From: Macrolepiota albuminosa
Taxonomy: Eukaryota; Basidiomycota; Agaricomycetes; Agaricales; Agaricaceae
Direction of reading: 5' to 3'
DNA: 64,000 nt
NCBI GenBank assembly: GCA_027475525.1
Contig: JAMWFC010000116.1
Span: 929,826 to 993,825 of the forward strand
The position numbers and the translations under genes are program-made. The first letter of the stretch is position 1. Each line of letters begins with the position of its first letter. Below the pieces are notes generated by a model. It was not told the DNA's origin. It saw only the letters and a program-made list of their open reading frames with translations, and searched no databases. Shown one piece after another: positions 21,713-34,060 of this stretch.

Positions 21713-24605
21713 TTACGAGATGGCACGGCGCCTCGATACAGGCTTACTACGTTTGCGTTTCTTCCCCTCGGCAAATGCGTTCGCACTTTTCAAGTCTCGA
21801 CCTAACGGATCCTCTTTTTTCACTTGGTAAATTCGAACCTGGAACGGAACGTCAAAAAATGAAAGTGGCAACTAGTGAGTGCGGGGTGTCGTTTCCCGTA
21901 GGCGTAAGAAAACTCACGATCCAGTTTTCCGAAGTAAAAGCTTCATCCAAATGATCCAACGTGGGTCCCACTGCAGGAACCTGCTGACCGCGTACACGGT
22001 CCTGACCAGGTCCACCTCCAAACAGGTTTGCAAAGCTATAAAAATAAAGTATAGTGTCATCAGTACTCCTTTCGCAGTTTACATTGCGTACCGGTAATAT
22101 GACATCTTATACATAAGACTATTCCTCATCGTAGGCGAAGCATTATCGTCAACCTTGTATTCGCCTTGAGGCGTGAAGAACGAAGCCTCTTGTACCTCCT
22201 CGGGCCACACTCCCTGTGCAATCCGTATCATCCATAGAAACTTGTTGATATCATCGCCAGAGTAGCCGATTAGACCTCCAAAGATGATGAGCACGTATGA
22301 GACGTCGTGTTTGCGCAGGATGGGGTAGGCCACCTCTTCAGAGCTTGACATAGCCTTTCCGACAGTTGCGATGTGGGCTGGAGGGATGGATCAGGTAAGA
22401 GATTGGTAGAGGATATAGGAATAACATACTGTTGTTCCACGTATTATTATCAACAAGGGTAGGACGATCAGCCATGCCAGCAATCTGGTATCCATAATCC
22501 CACCAGCTCATTACAACAGCATCCTCCGGCGTGTTCTGGCGGAGCCAGTAATAAGCTTCACGGAAATCGTCAATAATGTGCTGACTGCCATCCGAGTTCT
22601 GCGACGCCAGCACAACAGAAGGGGACGAATACGCAGTTGACGTAGCCCAGGTACAGTGCGACACAAAGAATGCGAGCATGAATATGGTATTGATGACAAT
22701 CATCAGACGCGTGTCAAGTCCGTAAATACCCCGTTTCGACGGGCCATTTTTTGCGAATGTAGAAGGCGGGAGGAACTGCGAGAGGGTGATGCCGGTCTCG
22801 GCAGCGGAAGCAACGGTCTTCTTGGCTTTCTTTGAGGAAGGAACTGCAGTAGATAAACCGGAAGTAGCGCCGTTATTAGACGCGCTTGAGCCGACCTCGC
22901 TCTGACTGTCATCAAAGCCTTCGGGCTCAACCGGGTCGATAAAAGTATCGAGGAGCGTGGAAAGCGCGACAGCAGAGGTAACGCAGACCACGGGCGTGAG
23001 TGTGAGCATAAGACGAACCATGACTCCGGCGAAATAGCTTGCCACGGCAGCGTAGATAATGACGAAGATGTGCTCATCACGTAGTTCGCGGAAACAAAGA
23101 ATGACACCGGCTGGGAAGAGGAATATGAGGAACTGGAGGTCCATGAAAAACGATGGCCATGCCGTTGGCTGATGCTCGGAAACCGAAGCGATGATAGGGA
23201 TATACCTGAGAGAGAGAGGGTTAGAACGCTGTAGTCAAGACATTGCACTCCTATACTTTTTGGCGTAACCGGTGTCCCAAAGGGAATAGAAACGGCCCGT
23301 CCATGGAGCGATCCATCCTTTGTACGTGAGGCCAACGATGGCTAAGGCCCCCAAGATGCCAATAGTAACTACTCCGGCTACAACAATGCTTTGAAATTGT
23401 TGCGAGGAAACATGTGACCTGATCAGTTGCGCAAACGCGACGATCTGCAGGAGACCAAAGACACCTGTGCCAGGGGTTAAGCGAAATACTTCATAGACAC
23501 AGACGGTAGACAAACCAAGGGCTGCCATATGTTCGCTAGTCCTTACAGGTTGGAAGCCAACGAAAGGGACTTGCATGCTCGCCAACGTCCCAATAGCGTA
23601 CCATGAAGAATAGGCGACATAGAGACGCCCACTGTAACGTCCCATCAGAAGAAGTACGAAAGCATGGATAGGAATCATGTTTGTGATGAAAGCGTAGCCA
23701 CCTACGATGAATATCAAACAAATTTTTCAGGTAGGCCGCGTCAACTTACCCCATGCTGCCACCATGTAGAAGTAGAATAAAGCGGCAAAAGTGCCAAAGA
23801 GCGCACTTCCTTGTTTAAGAGCCTTAATCCATAGGAAGAAAGTAAACATTAGGAGAAAGATGGCAATGGCTTCGTTGTCATAAGAGCCAGCAACTGAACG
23901 CGAGATGTACCCAGGTACGATGCCAATGAACGCCGCAGCAAGAAGGCCGGCACTGGCATCTTTCATTTCCTTCGTGAATCTAGGATACAATGGATAGAGT
24001 TGTCTTCAAATGATTATAAGACGTACTGGTAGGTTGCCCATGCTGTGAAGGCGCTAAATCCGGGAGCAAGAAGAACGCATATGTTCCTAATGTCGACGGG
24101 GAGATTGATTGCGTGTAGTAGATTATAGATCACACCACTAGTAGCCATCAGACCAGGATAGACAGTTCCGCCAACTACTCGTCCTAAAGGGTACCATGCT
24201 GTAGGGTCAAACCAATTCCAAAATTCCTGAACGAAGTGAGTGTTAGCGTATCCTTTAATCAAGGGATTAGCGACGTACGTAGAACCCTTTTGAAGCCAAA
24301 ACCCTCGTAGCACGACTTGCCCCGACATAATTAGCCTAACGCTATAAACAGACATGCCAAGCCACTCACTAATTAAACCATGGGTCACTATGAAAAGAAT
24401 CTTTGTCAAAAAGACGAATAATCGACAGATCGGAATGGGACGCGCACAATTCATGTATGATACTCTCAAAGTTTATGACGGCAAACAACCGTGAAGCGAT
24501 AGCCGCACCAGAGATGAGAGCAAGAGCAACAATGCGAATGAGAGAGGTAGCATTCGCGACTGTGGTGGGAGAGAGATTTGTAGAAAGTATATAGGCCGCA
24601 GGCAT
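21713..24605 (-). CDS. STT3: STT3, catalytic subunit of the oligosaccharyltransferase
   Basis: Transfers the dolichol-linked glycan to Asn-X-Ser/Thr in the ER lumen. It is a multi-spanning membrane protein of roughly 700-750 residues here. The ATG at 24605 opens exon 1. Short exons then give [39 protein letters not shown], the first luminal loop with the conserved acidic motif. Hydrophobic segments follow through 22.7 kb. The luminal domain has the signature [25 protein letters not shown]. The last exons (22035-21918 and 21838-21713) carry [12 protein letters not shown] and a very basic tail ([13 protein letters not shown]), stop at 21713. Phases agree at the junctions I checked. It starts within the divergent spacer shared with the deacetylase gene. 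Confidence 0.93.
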
Positions 24606-25122
24606 GGCCGATTATCGGTGAGTTGGCGTACTCTTCTGTACAATTGATGCGTAGCTGTGTCGAACAACGACGACCGTGGTGACGAGACGTGCCCGCCCAA
24701 TTGAATTGTCGACGTGTCCAAACCACGATGCTAAATTTAGACGTTGACTAAGCTGCTCCTTTCAGATCTAGATTGCATTTCTTTTATTCTCACACTTGGG
24801 CCGCTGAATAACTTATTGCTTATGGTTGTCTGGTGTCTGGCTCTATGGTTGCTCGAAGCGACCGCCGTGTTCTTGCGCTCAGCCAACCCAGGAAATAAGC
24901 GGACTCGAAATGAATAACGACAAAGCAAATCTTCTGTTTATTGACCATTTACTGTCTGTTAGGCCTGACTCGATATAGAGCTGACAAAAAACTCTTTGTT
25001 CGACTGAAGGGGCTCTGTGTGAAAGATACAACCATGTGACATTGACCCATGACCACTTTCGTAACAGCCACATATTTAAACGTAGGCCCGGGTTTACTAT
25101 ACGGAAGCTGTGCTTGTACTTC
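24606..25122. other. Divergent spacer between STT3 and the deacetylase gene
   Basis: About 520 bases separate two head-to-head starts, so it presumably holds both promoters. Minus-strand frames here (e.g. 24879-25124) look like chance. I see no clear TATA box or other site. Confidence 0.5.
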
Positions 25123-26781
25123 ATGCCTGCTAAACATGTTCTCGTCAGCTTTGGGGTCGACGTTGATGCTGTGGCTGGATGGTAACAGGCCTAACTTATT
25201 CCGCATTTATCCATAAAGGCTCATTTGAGGTATTCCAGGCTGGGATCTTATGGAGGAGAAGCCTCGCCTGATGACATTTCAAGAGTACTTTTAGATGCCT
25301 TTAATAAATGTACTCCACCTAACATTCGTATTCACTTGATATTCATAGGGAATGTTTGCAGGAGAAGTTGGATCTCTTCGCTTGTTAAGGCTTTTTGAGA
25401 AGTATAATATCAAGACTACCTGGTTTATTCCTGGTACGTTTAAACTTTGACTCATGCCCCTCTGTTAAACTTTATATAGGCCATAGTCTTGAAACATTCC
25501 CTGAAGAAATGGCTGCAGTTCGTGATGCAGGACACGAAATGTGTGTACTTCTGCCTGTGCCTCTTGATGAATCCGTTTTAAGTCCTCGTCGTGTAGTGGA
25601 TTGCACGGTTATACACATGAGGTGTTTCAATCGCTTGAGAACAGGAATTCATATGCATTTATAATTCCAGAATCCAACGGCCCTTAACACACAACAGCAG
25701 AAAGATGTCCTGGACTATACATACGACCTTCTGACAAAGTTCAATAATGGTGTCCCGCCCAAGGTCAGTGCTTTCTTACTAGTTTGTTGCCATAACCTCA
25801 ACGTTCGATCAGGGAAGTGTTGCACCTTGGTGGGAGGTCAGCAAAGAAGGCGTTCAACTGTTGTTGGACAAGGGAATTGAATATGGTAAGTTGAATGTGT
25901 GAGTCTATGGCATATGACCTTATCGGAGAATTGCAGAGCATTCTGGACAGGCTCACGAGTCAGCCAAAGTTCTCATGTAATTGACAGCTGACTGATTTAA
26001 TCCGGTCAGCTGTCAAGCATATTATTTCAGAGATGAAGATACCTGGACAAACATCGATTATTCTGCCAACGCTCACTCTTGGATGAAGCCATTGAAACGT
26101 GGCAAAGCGACGGGTCTTGTCTGCATCCCTGGGAACTGGTCAGCCCAGTTTGCAAATTAATATTTATTGATAAATTATATTTCTTGCTGCAGGTATCTTG
26201 ATGACCTTCCACCAATGATGTACATCTTCCTTTGTGAGTAATCTATGACGTTCTCACCTTTTGATCTTTGTAGGTTCATCAAGTCCAATCCTAACTCTCA
26301 CGGATGGGTGGGTTGTTATATGCATCGTGCTGATTATGTATCACATCTTTTTAGGTAAATCCACGAGATTTGGAGGAAATGTGGAAAGACATGTTCACCT
26401 ATTGTTACAAGTATATCCTTCTCTCTGTTTTAACTTGGATGGCGAATTATTTATATCTTTCAGCAACGAGGAAGAGTTTATATTTCCGATCACCATCCAC
26501 CCCGACGTAAGCGGGTGAGTAGAATAAATTATGGCCATTTATGTACCTCGTCTCATGATCATTATTACGAAGTCGTCCGCAGGTCATCCTCATGCTTGTG
26601 AGTAAATTCCGAACGTGTGTTACGGCAGGGCTTAATGCGGAACATGTTCTAGGAACGCTTCATCGAGTGGATCAACACCCATGACAATGTTCACTGGGTA
26701 CCTATGATTGAAATGGCGACAGAATTTCGTCGCAAGAAGAAACCAGTTTCTGGCGCCCAAATGCCTAAAAATTTCAATTAG
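25123..26781 (+). CDS. Polysaccharide deacetylase (CE4/NodB family)
   Basis: Metal-dependent N-deacetylase fold, probably acting on chitin-like or related substrates. There is no obvious signal peptide (start [15 protein letters not shown]), so it may be intracellular, like the HpPgdA/allantoinase-type branch. Many short exons; junctions read in frame throughout. Motif 1 is FGVDVDA (catalytic and metal Asp). [19 protein letters not shown] follows. Motif 2 is GLHGYTHE with the two metal His, flanked by introns. Then come [55 protein letters not shown] and [12 protein letters not shown]. The last exon ends in QMPKNFN with a TAG at 26779. One intron (about 25977-26031) contains a perfect 12-bp inverted repeat. 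Exact substrate is not determinable from sequence. Confidence 0.88.
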
Positions 26782-27675
26782 TTCGTCTTCTTAAACGGAA
26801 CTCCATAACTGATTTACCATGACTTGTATGCATGTCTATCTATGTTCTCTATTCCCTATATCTCACCAATCGAAGCGCAGTATCTCTCGGTCTCAAAGGC
26901 TGGAGGAAGTGACTACTTTGTCGGTAATACCCCTCCTTGGATAAATATTGCAATTTGATGTGAATATTGTAACTGGTACGATTCGATGACCTTGAGATGT
27001 CTGGATAATGCCTGAAAATAGCATTCCTGTCCATTGAGATGAATTTCACGGAATTTTCGTCTGGAGATGTATCACTTCTGGGGCCAGAACCCGTTTCTTG
27101 TCAAAAAAAGGTCAAAGAAACCTGTCATCTGTCTTTGCTGGCTTTTAGTAGAAAAAGGTGCTTCCTTTGTTCAAAGACTTCTCCAATCAGAAATCGACAC
27201 ATTGAAAATGGCGTAACAAAACTTTTTCCCAAGGAGATGATTGGACGCCAGCAATATATTCCATCTATTGCTGACCCGACAGGCTTAAGGATGTAAATAA
27301 TTTTGAGTATACTTATATTGCCGACCTTCGACTTCGTTTTGGAGTCGACCCAGTTATGGGTAACATTGATTACCTAAATTGTTCAGTTCTGTAGGACTCG
27401 TTGCTGACCTTACGCTCCGTGGGAGTGGAAGGAGAAGGCCAAGTAACTAACCATGATGCATGAAGCATAAGTCAATTTGACTAGGGGTAAAAATTTGTAC
27501 CGAATAGGGTAAACTAATTACGAATGTGTACAGCATTAGCCAAAGAAACTCTTGTCCCATTGTCGTTTATTCATGTTTTCCTGGGATTCAAGGCAGATCG
27601 TCAATTGATAATCTATCTGTAGGGCATCTTTCACCATCTACTATGATAACTTCCAACTCCCTACCGAGCTCGCAA
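26782..27675. other. Intergenic, no gene seen
   Basis: About 0.9 kb with a few short frames (26849-27049 minus, 27039-27296 plus) that carry no recognisable motif. Confidence 0.5.
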
Positions 27676-29714
27676 ATGGCAAATCCTCAAGATCACTTGC
27701 CTGACGAAATCTCGAAAAACCCAGCAAGGGTTGTAGTTAACACGCGGTATGGGCCCGTTACAGGTGGTCGTGCGTCCACAGGAGCTGCAGTTTTTCTTGG
27801 TACAATATTTCATCCCTGACCTCGCTAAACTCCCGCCTGATGGTGGACAAATTGAAGAGATACCGTATGCGTTACCGCCGGGTCGCTTTGAGGATCCTGT
27901 GCCTCTCCCAGACAACTACAGATATGAGGACAAGGAGTATATATTGGAAACAGCGTGTAAGTCATCTGTCTTAAATAAGCATCGGTGGTGGAGACCTAAG
28001 TTGGTGGTACACTTATGGTATAGATGGAGTCCAACCTACTAATGATGGCCAAGCACGAAGTACTACCTCTGACTACGCGGAGTGACATTTTTTTGAATTG
28101 GCATGTTCTGCTTAGGCATACCTATTATGGATAAGGTTGGCCTTGGGAAGCCTTCCGAGAACCCGTACAATTTCCTTTCTACACAACTCGTCGAGGTCAC
28201 GGTATTAACAAGATGATAGTTTGTTCTTAAACATTGTCACTCCGCCGTCATTCCCAGAGCAAAGTAACTTCCCAGTAAAGGTCTACATCCACGGAGGGTA
28301 AGCTATTACTTGGTCAAGGAAAAATCGAGATGGAATTGGTCACTCTTGCAGATTTCTGCAATTCGGCTCTCCCCACACGCTAGGCTCACAGGCACAGTAC
28401 ATCGCGACTGAGCGTTCTGAAGTTTACGTGAATATCGGCTATCGAATCTCTGCGTTTGGTTTCCTCGCGAGCGATAAGCCCCTTCTCCGAGGCAACTATG
28501 GATTTAAAGATCAGTGGCTGGCGTTGGAGTGGATCAAAGATAACATCACTGTTTTTGGAGGTCAGAGTTGTTCGTCCACCGGCAACATTGAATTCATGCT
28601 TTCAGTTGATATTGCAGGAAACCAAGATAACATACAAATCACTGGCCTTTCAGCGGGAGCTCATTCTGTACACCAATTACTCCATCGTGCTTCACACTTA
28701 CCCGAAGGACGGAAGGCGCCCTTCATCTCTGCGGTTCTGCAATCAAATGCTATCCTGTTCGTCAATATTTACACTGACAATCCAGCCGACAAGATGAATT
28801 GCTGACCATACCAGGACAAATCCTAAAACACCAGAAGAATACAGAGTTCAATTTAATGCGCTCTGTCACGCGCTCAATCTGAATTATGAGGCTCCAGATA
28901 TCCTTGACACATTGCGCGACCCACTCAAGGTTCCCTGGTCATCCATCACACATGTTATTGAAGCGGACACCTTAGGTAGCAATGGGACGTTCCGCGGGTG
29001 TCTTGCAGATGATTGGCTCCCGATATCTCCTGACCCCCTCACTTGGCAACGGTCAGGCGGCCTCGCGAAGGGTCTTCGTGCTCACGGCGTGCGTAGTGTA
29101 GTGATTGGCGGACTGTCAGAAGAATGGTATCTCTACTCGATTGCGCACCCTATTTTTTCGCCACGCGACATTGTCCCGAACTTGACGCGGTATTTCCCAA
29201 AAGATGTCGTGGAAAAGTTCGTTGAGGTGTGGAGAAAGATACCTGAAGATGCAAGCGTCAAGGAGGCGGAGAAATTGTATGGTGAGATACTGAGTTGCGG
29301 ACAGGTGCATTTGCCTATACGTCTTCTGGCGGAAGATTTGTACAAGGAAAAGTTTCCGGTTCTTCGATATACTATTGAATGGACACCGGAGCAGAATCGT
29401 ATTGAAGGTAGGAAGCTGCTTATGTTTCCTACGCATACCCTAAAAGTAAGATGGTGACAGGCTATGTCACCCATGGCACGGACAGATGCATTTGGGCGCT
29501 TAGGCTACCGAATCTTAACCCTAACCAGATAGCAATAGCGAAACACTGGCTTGACAAAATCGATGAAGAAACGAAGCATATTGAGCGAGAAGAAAAGCCT
29601 TCTAGGAATGCCCAAATGGTCTTGACATTGGGTGCCAACACAGATATTAATTGGCAGCCAGATAGCTCTTATAACAGTCTAATGGAGTTAAAGAAAGTAG
29701 TCTTGTCATTCTGA
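27676..29714 (+). CDS. Carboxylesterase type B family protein
   Basis: Alpha/beta-hydrolase acting on carboxylic esters; the substrate is unknown. The ATG at 27676 begins MANPQDHLPD, without a signal peptide, so a cytosolic form is likely. Conserved blocks in order: VVNTRYGPVTGG; a junction after AAVFLG-type sequence leading to IPYALPPGRFEDP; FPVKVYIHGG|FLQFGSP (oxyanion hole region); YRISAFGFLA; GNYGFKDQWLALEWIKDNI; the nucleophile elbow ITGLSAGAHS; and near the C-terminus GYVTHGTDRCIW with the likely catalytic His. Six to eight introns are needed. The stop is at 29714. The protein is about 550-580 residues, usual for the family. The U2 snRNA gene lies convergent, 140 bases downstream. Confidence 0.87.
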
Positions 29715-29855
29715 GAAGTGAATTACTATGTACTTTAAATTAACAACCACATCCATACCAACTGACTGCCGAGTGTTTTTTTTTTGCTGGCTTCCGATAT
29801 ACGTCAAAGACACATAACCGAAATACAAGCAAAAAAGAAAAACAACTATAAATCC

Positions 29856-30051
29856 CCCGACAACTCAAGCCAGAAGTGCAATAGCAAGGTCATCATACCC
29901 CCACGTTGCAAGCAGAGCGCAGATGATAAGGGCGACAAAAATTAGATAACCAATAATGGAGGCGGTGCCTCCATAATAGTGGTTAAACTATTAAGAACAG
30001 ATACTACACTTGATCTAAGCCAAAAGGCCAGAGTGGTAAAGAAACTACGAT
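29856..30051 (-). ncRNA. U2 spliceosomal snRNA
   Basis: The minus strand reads GGCCTTTTGGCTTAGATCAA, followed at once by GTGTAGTATCTGTTCTTA, the universally conserved U2 5' domain including the branch-point-recognition GUAGUA. Downstream is a perfect GGAGGC/GCCTCC hairpin (stem IIb region), an Sm site AATTTTTG, and a terminal stem-loop carrying TATTGCACTTC, the U2A'/U2B''-type loop. The ends are approximate: 5' about 30051 (ATCGTAG), 3' about 29856. Length about 196 is normal. Confidence 0.92.
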
Positions 30052-31570
30052 GTTTCGGTGATGTTTATATTGGTTCCGGTCAAACGCACGGACCAATTAC
30101 AGCGTGACTGTGTGATCAATGCATCGTAAGATAATCTATTCATTCATTGCCGTCGCACAATACGCAGCTGACATAGGTATCTAGAGGGCTTTAAAAAGAT
30201 TCATGGGTATCTATTTTGACAGAATGACATCGTCGACGACTGCTTCTGGAAGCACTTTAGATTTTCACATGGTCTGACCATCCCACTTTTTTTCAACGGG
30301 GTTGCCTGACGGATTCCACGAGCCAATATCCGCGAAGGAACTATATCATAGGATATCAAATATCTCGTACCATATTGTCACTTGGTATCGAGCGGCTTAC
30401 GCTCTCATTTCGGTATACCATTGTGGGCCTTAGATTCACAGGCGTTATTATCTCTGATGGTTGATGGTTGTGGCAGAGCGACATTGATATCCAAAGGTGT
30501 CCTTCGGAGCTGAGCTACGTCCGAAAACTTGGCCAAATTCGTTAGCTCAGTGGAATGAATGGCTTGAACTCAACAAGTTGTCACCTATATCTTGAAATAT
30601 TTTTCTGACCTTCTCGTAAAACGCTATACAGTTATGATCAGTACCAAGTTGATTTCGCAACATCTGATACGACGTTGTACTATTTTATTTCTTAACATTT
30701 TCCTTCAAAAATGAATTTTGCACACTTGGCCTGCTTTATTGTCGGCCAGTATGTACTGCAGATAGTTAGAGTCATTTAGACACTAACAAGATGGCAAGCA
30801 CTTTGACGAGGACTTCAACATCACATACGATGTTCTTACTGTAAAGTTCAGCTGTCCTGTGACATGGTGTGATCAGGGAATGTGACTAGAGAAGCAACGA
30901 TGTGCCGCAAAATCAGTGTCCATGCGCAGCCCATGTCCCTCTGATCAAATTTGTCTCTATTGTGAAGTCAGCCCACCGCCAAGCTGCCAAGTCGAATAAA
31001 TTCCTTCCGACATACTTCAAATATGGTCACGAAGTGGATCGGGTTTTCTCTCTGCTAGCTGTAAGGTCATTCTATCGCAGTCATCGTGCTTATAAATCCC
31101 CTAGATGGAGAAATTCTGCGCAAGTTCTTTAGTACGGTGCATATCCAATTAAAATCAACTCTCGAACACCCAGAAGACAATGTTCCGTGTTTTGCTGTTG
31201 CTTCGGTACTGTTTTTTTTTTCCAATGAGCACACAGGTCTGATGAATATCGACATCGGTCAGTCAGCTGTCTGACAGGTCCGAGTCCTTCCGTGATTCTT
31301 CCATATTTTACGCTGCTGTGTCAAAATTGCAAAAAATGTTCCGCACTCTACATGCTCATTGTCTTCACTGAGCGGCCCGATGCTACCCTTGTGTCCCGCT
31401 TCTGACTCTTGCTATGGTCGAGTGACGCTGTTCTTTTACTGTCAAATGCTTTAAAGCTCCATTGGCTAGCGGCCCGTGCAAGGCATGCCCGGTTCTTTTC
31501 CTTGTGCCAAGCCCTCTGTATCGCAATAAAAAGGTACAAATCCCACTAGTTTTCATCACTTGCAAGCAAA
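30052..31570. other. Intergenic, no gene seen
   Basis: About 1.5 kb. The first 200-300 bases upstream of U2 presumably hold its promoter. Short frames at 30902-31132 and 31086-31274 have no recognisable content. Confidence 0.5.
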
Positions 31571-32914
31571 ATGTTGTGCACTCAGTTGTTCTCGTTCGTC
31601 CTCCTCAGTGCTGTTTTAGTTTCAGCTGATCCGTAAGTGACGATTGAAACACTCTTTATTGAACAATGTCCAATAGTCTTCTTGTGATCAGCATCCCGCC
31701 GAAATTGCAACGTCGTACAGCAACCAATGTCTTCCCTACTCCTCCCACAACCAGTTCCTTGAGCTCGCCCATCACTATCTCGGCCGGGTCCACATTTACT
31801 CCTTCTCAGCCGTACACCAGATACGACCGTGGCTCTGGTGCATGCAAGGGTCAGAATGAGGGAGGTGACTCTGACGCCGTGTTCCTTCTTGAGGATGGCG
31901 CAACCTTGAGCCGGGTCGTTATAGGCGCCAACCAAGCTGAAGGGGTTCACTGCCTTGGTTTGTATCTTTGTAATTATGAAGAGGAAACTCAACGATGTTC
32001 CTTACAATAGGTTCCTGCACCCTGGATCATGTTTTCTTTGAGGACGTTTGCGAGGATGCTATCACCATCAAACAGAAGAGCGGAACTTCTCGCATTAATT
32101 ATGGAGGCGTACGTCACTCTATTCACCTCGAAGTTTCTCCGATGCTAATAAAGTACCGTTATAGGCCAAGGTCAGTGATGACTCGACAAATATATTTTGG
32201 TTGTTGACGTTACTCCTAATTTTCTTAGCATGCTGATGACAAAGGTTGTCTCCAATCGGCTGCGTAGATTACCTTGAAGCTCAATGATCAAAATCTAGTC
32301 GTCCAACACAACGGAGGTGGAACAGTGATCATTAACTCTGTATGCCATCCACCTTTTTTCTTTCTTTGTGTTCGCTCATGAACGTTTTCTTTCAGTTCTA
32401 TGTTGAAGATTTTGGAAAGCTTTATCGTAGCGTGCGTCTCCTTCACCTATGTCTTTTCGCCGCCTGAGCCGCTTGGTAAAAAAAAACACCAGTGCGGTAA
32501 CTGTGGCACCCAGTACACGCGCCACGCTGAAATTAATGACGTCTGGGCTGTTGATGGTGATGTGCTTGCGGGCATTAATACGTAAGTGCACGAGCACCTT
32601 TTGCACAGACTTGGTCTTTACGTGTTTTGCAGCAACTACGGAGAGTGAGTCACACTTCAGACAGTTTTTCTTTCCTTCGAGACATGATCGACATGCTTTC
32701 TAGTACTGTTGAGATCAGGACGACACAGGTAGACGACGTTGATACAATCTGCGAAAAGTACACCGGAAACGACAATGGAGACGAGCCCGACGAAATTGGC
32801 AGTGGTTCCGACAGTACGGTAAGTTTTCGAAGGATATGAGGTTGGTATAATATTCTGAGATAGCTCTTTCCCTAGAACTGCTTGTATTCGTCATCGGACA
32901 TTACCCAACTTTGA
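31571..32914 (+). CDS. Secreted pectate lyase, family PL3
   Basis: Cleaves de-esterified pectin by calcium-dependent beta-elimination outside the cell. The start [19 protein letters not shown] is a clear signal peptide, cut near residue 19. Exons give [160 protein letters not shown] and a last exon ending [12 protein letters not shown] (stop 32912-32914). These are the diagnostic PL3 blocks, with conserved cysteines and the basic Arg in the TRH segment. Introns are about 45-60 bases. It is a plant-cell-wall enzyme typical of saprotrophs and plant-associated fungi. Confidence 0.93.
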
Positions 32915-34060
32915 GTCAATCCAAGGGTGTTGTAGGTTTTATGCTTGAATTGTGTTCTACCTATCCAGTTTCATGCCAGTGATTCTGTCGCTACGTTTAT
33001 ACAATTAAGCCTTTCCAGTCGCCTTCTCGTCCTCCGAGAGTCGAGCGACGAATTTGGGTCCACGAACACCGTGATACTTGTGATCTTTTAACCCGAGATG
33101 TGAAAGATGAAGAGATGCTCGTTGGAGAAGTATTAGCCAACCAAAGCACATCAATATGAACCTGGAACGACATTCCGAAGTCAACTTCACTCTACAAGTG
33201 TACGAAGGGTACGTGTACGACGGCAGCGCTGTCGGTAACAACGGTCTATTGAGAAGAGTTAAACTGAAGAGGGAAGCTGTACTCACGCTCAAGACAAAAG
33301 GTAGGCAAATAGGCATTTAGAGTTCTTAAGAACTGGACGCCACTGCGAACAGGCGTATTCACCCACCAGGTAGGCAAGACTGAACTGGTAGGTGAAATTT
33401 CCGACGAACAAACCATAGACATTTTATGCATTCAGGTACTCAAAGAGACAATGGCGTGGAAGATATTCAAACTTGAAGCTTGATGAGGATATCATTCGGC
33501 GGAAGAGGTTGAAGATCGTAAAGGTTAGACCACAGAACTTGCGGGATAGAACTGGTGTGAGTCCTAAGATTACAAAAACTTGCCTTATTCTACAACACAG
33601 AGCCTGTTACTTCGGGGAAGTGGCCAAAATACGAGTCCGGGCTCCTTACAGTGACTGCGCATGTGCGCTACAAAACAAATAACGCATGTTAGCCCATGAT
33701 ACTCTAGTTAAATTGCGACCTTGGCATTACCATGAGAGAGTCAAAAATGGGAGAATGAAAATCAGACATGTTTCGAAGGATGAACTTCTCGACCCGAGTT
33801 GATTAAGTGCGAACATGACCTAACAGATTCAAAGGCTCAAGTCAGTAAGAAATCATTCTGCAAGTGTCACGCTGAAACCGCAGCAAGGTTGTGGCTGTGT
33901 GGCTTGGGCACGAGTAAATACGGCACAAACAAACCCTTCTGAACTGAACTGCGATTTCTCTCTGGACATCCCTATAGGTTCATCGTTTTGATACAAGGTA
34001 GATAATATCAGGCTTTATTGAAGATCGATTGACCTTAAAATCCATGACAAGTAAGGCTCC
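32915..34060. other. Spacer with a possible small unassigned plus-strand gene
   Basis: Plus-strand frames after an acceptor near 33018 read SRPPRVERRIWVHEHRDTCD, then on another frame MNLERHSEVNFTLQVYEG and NNGLLRRVKLKREAVLTLKT up to a donor-like GTAGGC at 33300. A frame from about 33336 reads NWTPLRTGVFTHQ..LVGEISDEQTIDILC and ends near 33480. They look protein-like but I could not join them with confident introns or recognise a family. The minus-strand frame 33005-33316 is probably their shadow. The rest of the stretch shows nothing. Confidence 0.35.

Noticed and set aside
33005..33316. 103-codon minus-strand frame as a gene
   Set aside because: The plus strand of the same stretch reads more protein-like; the minus frame is probably its shadow.
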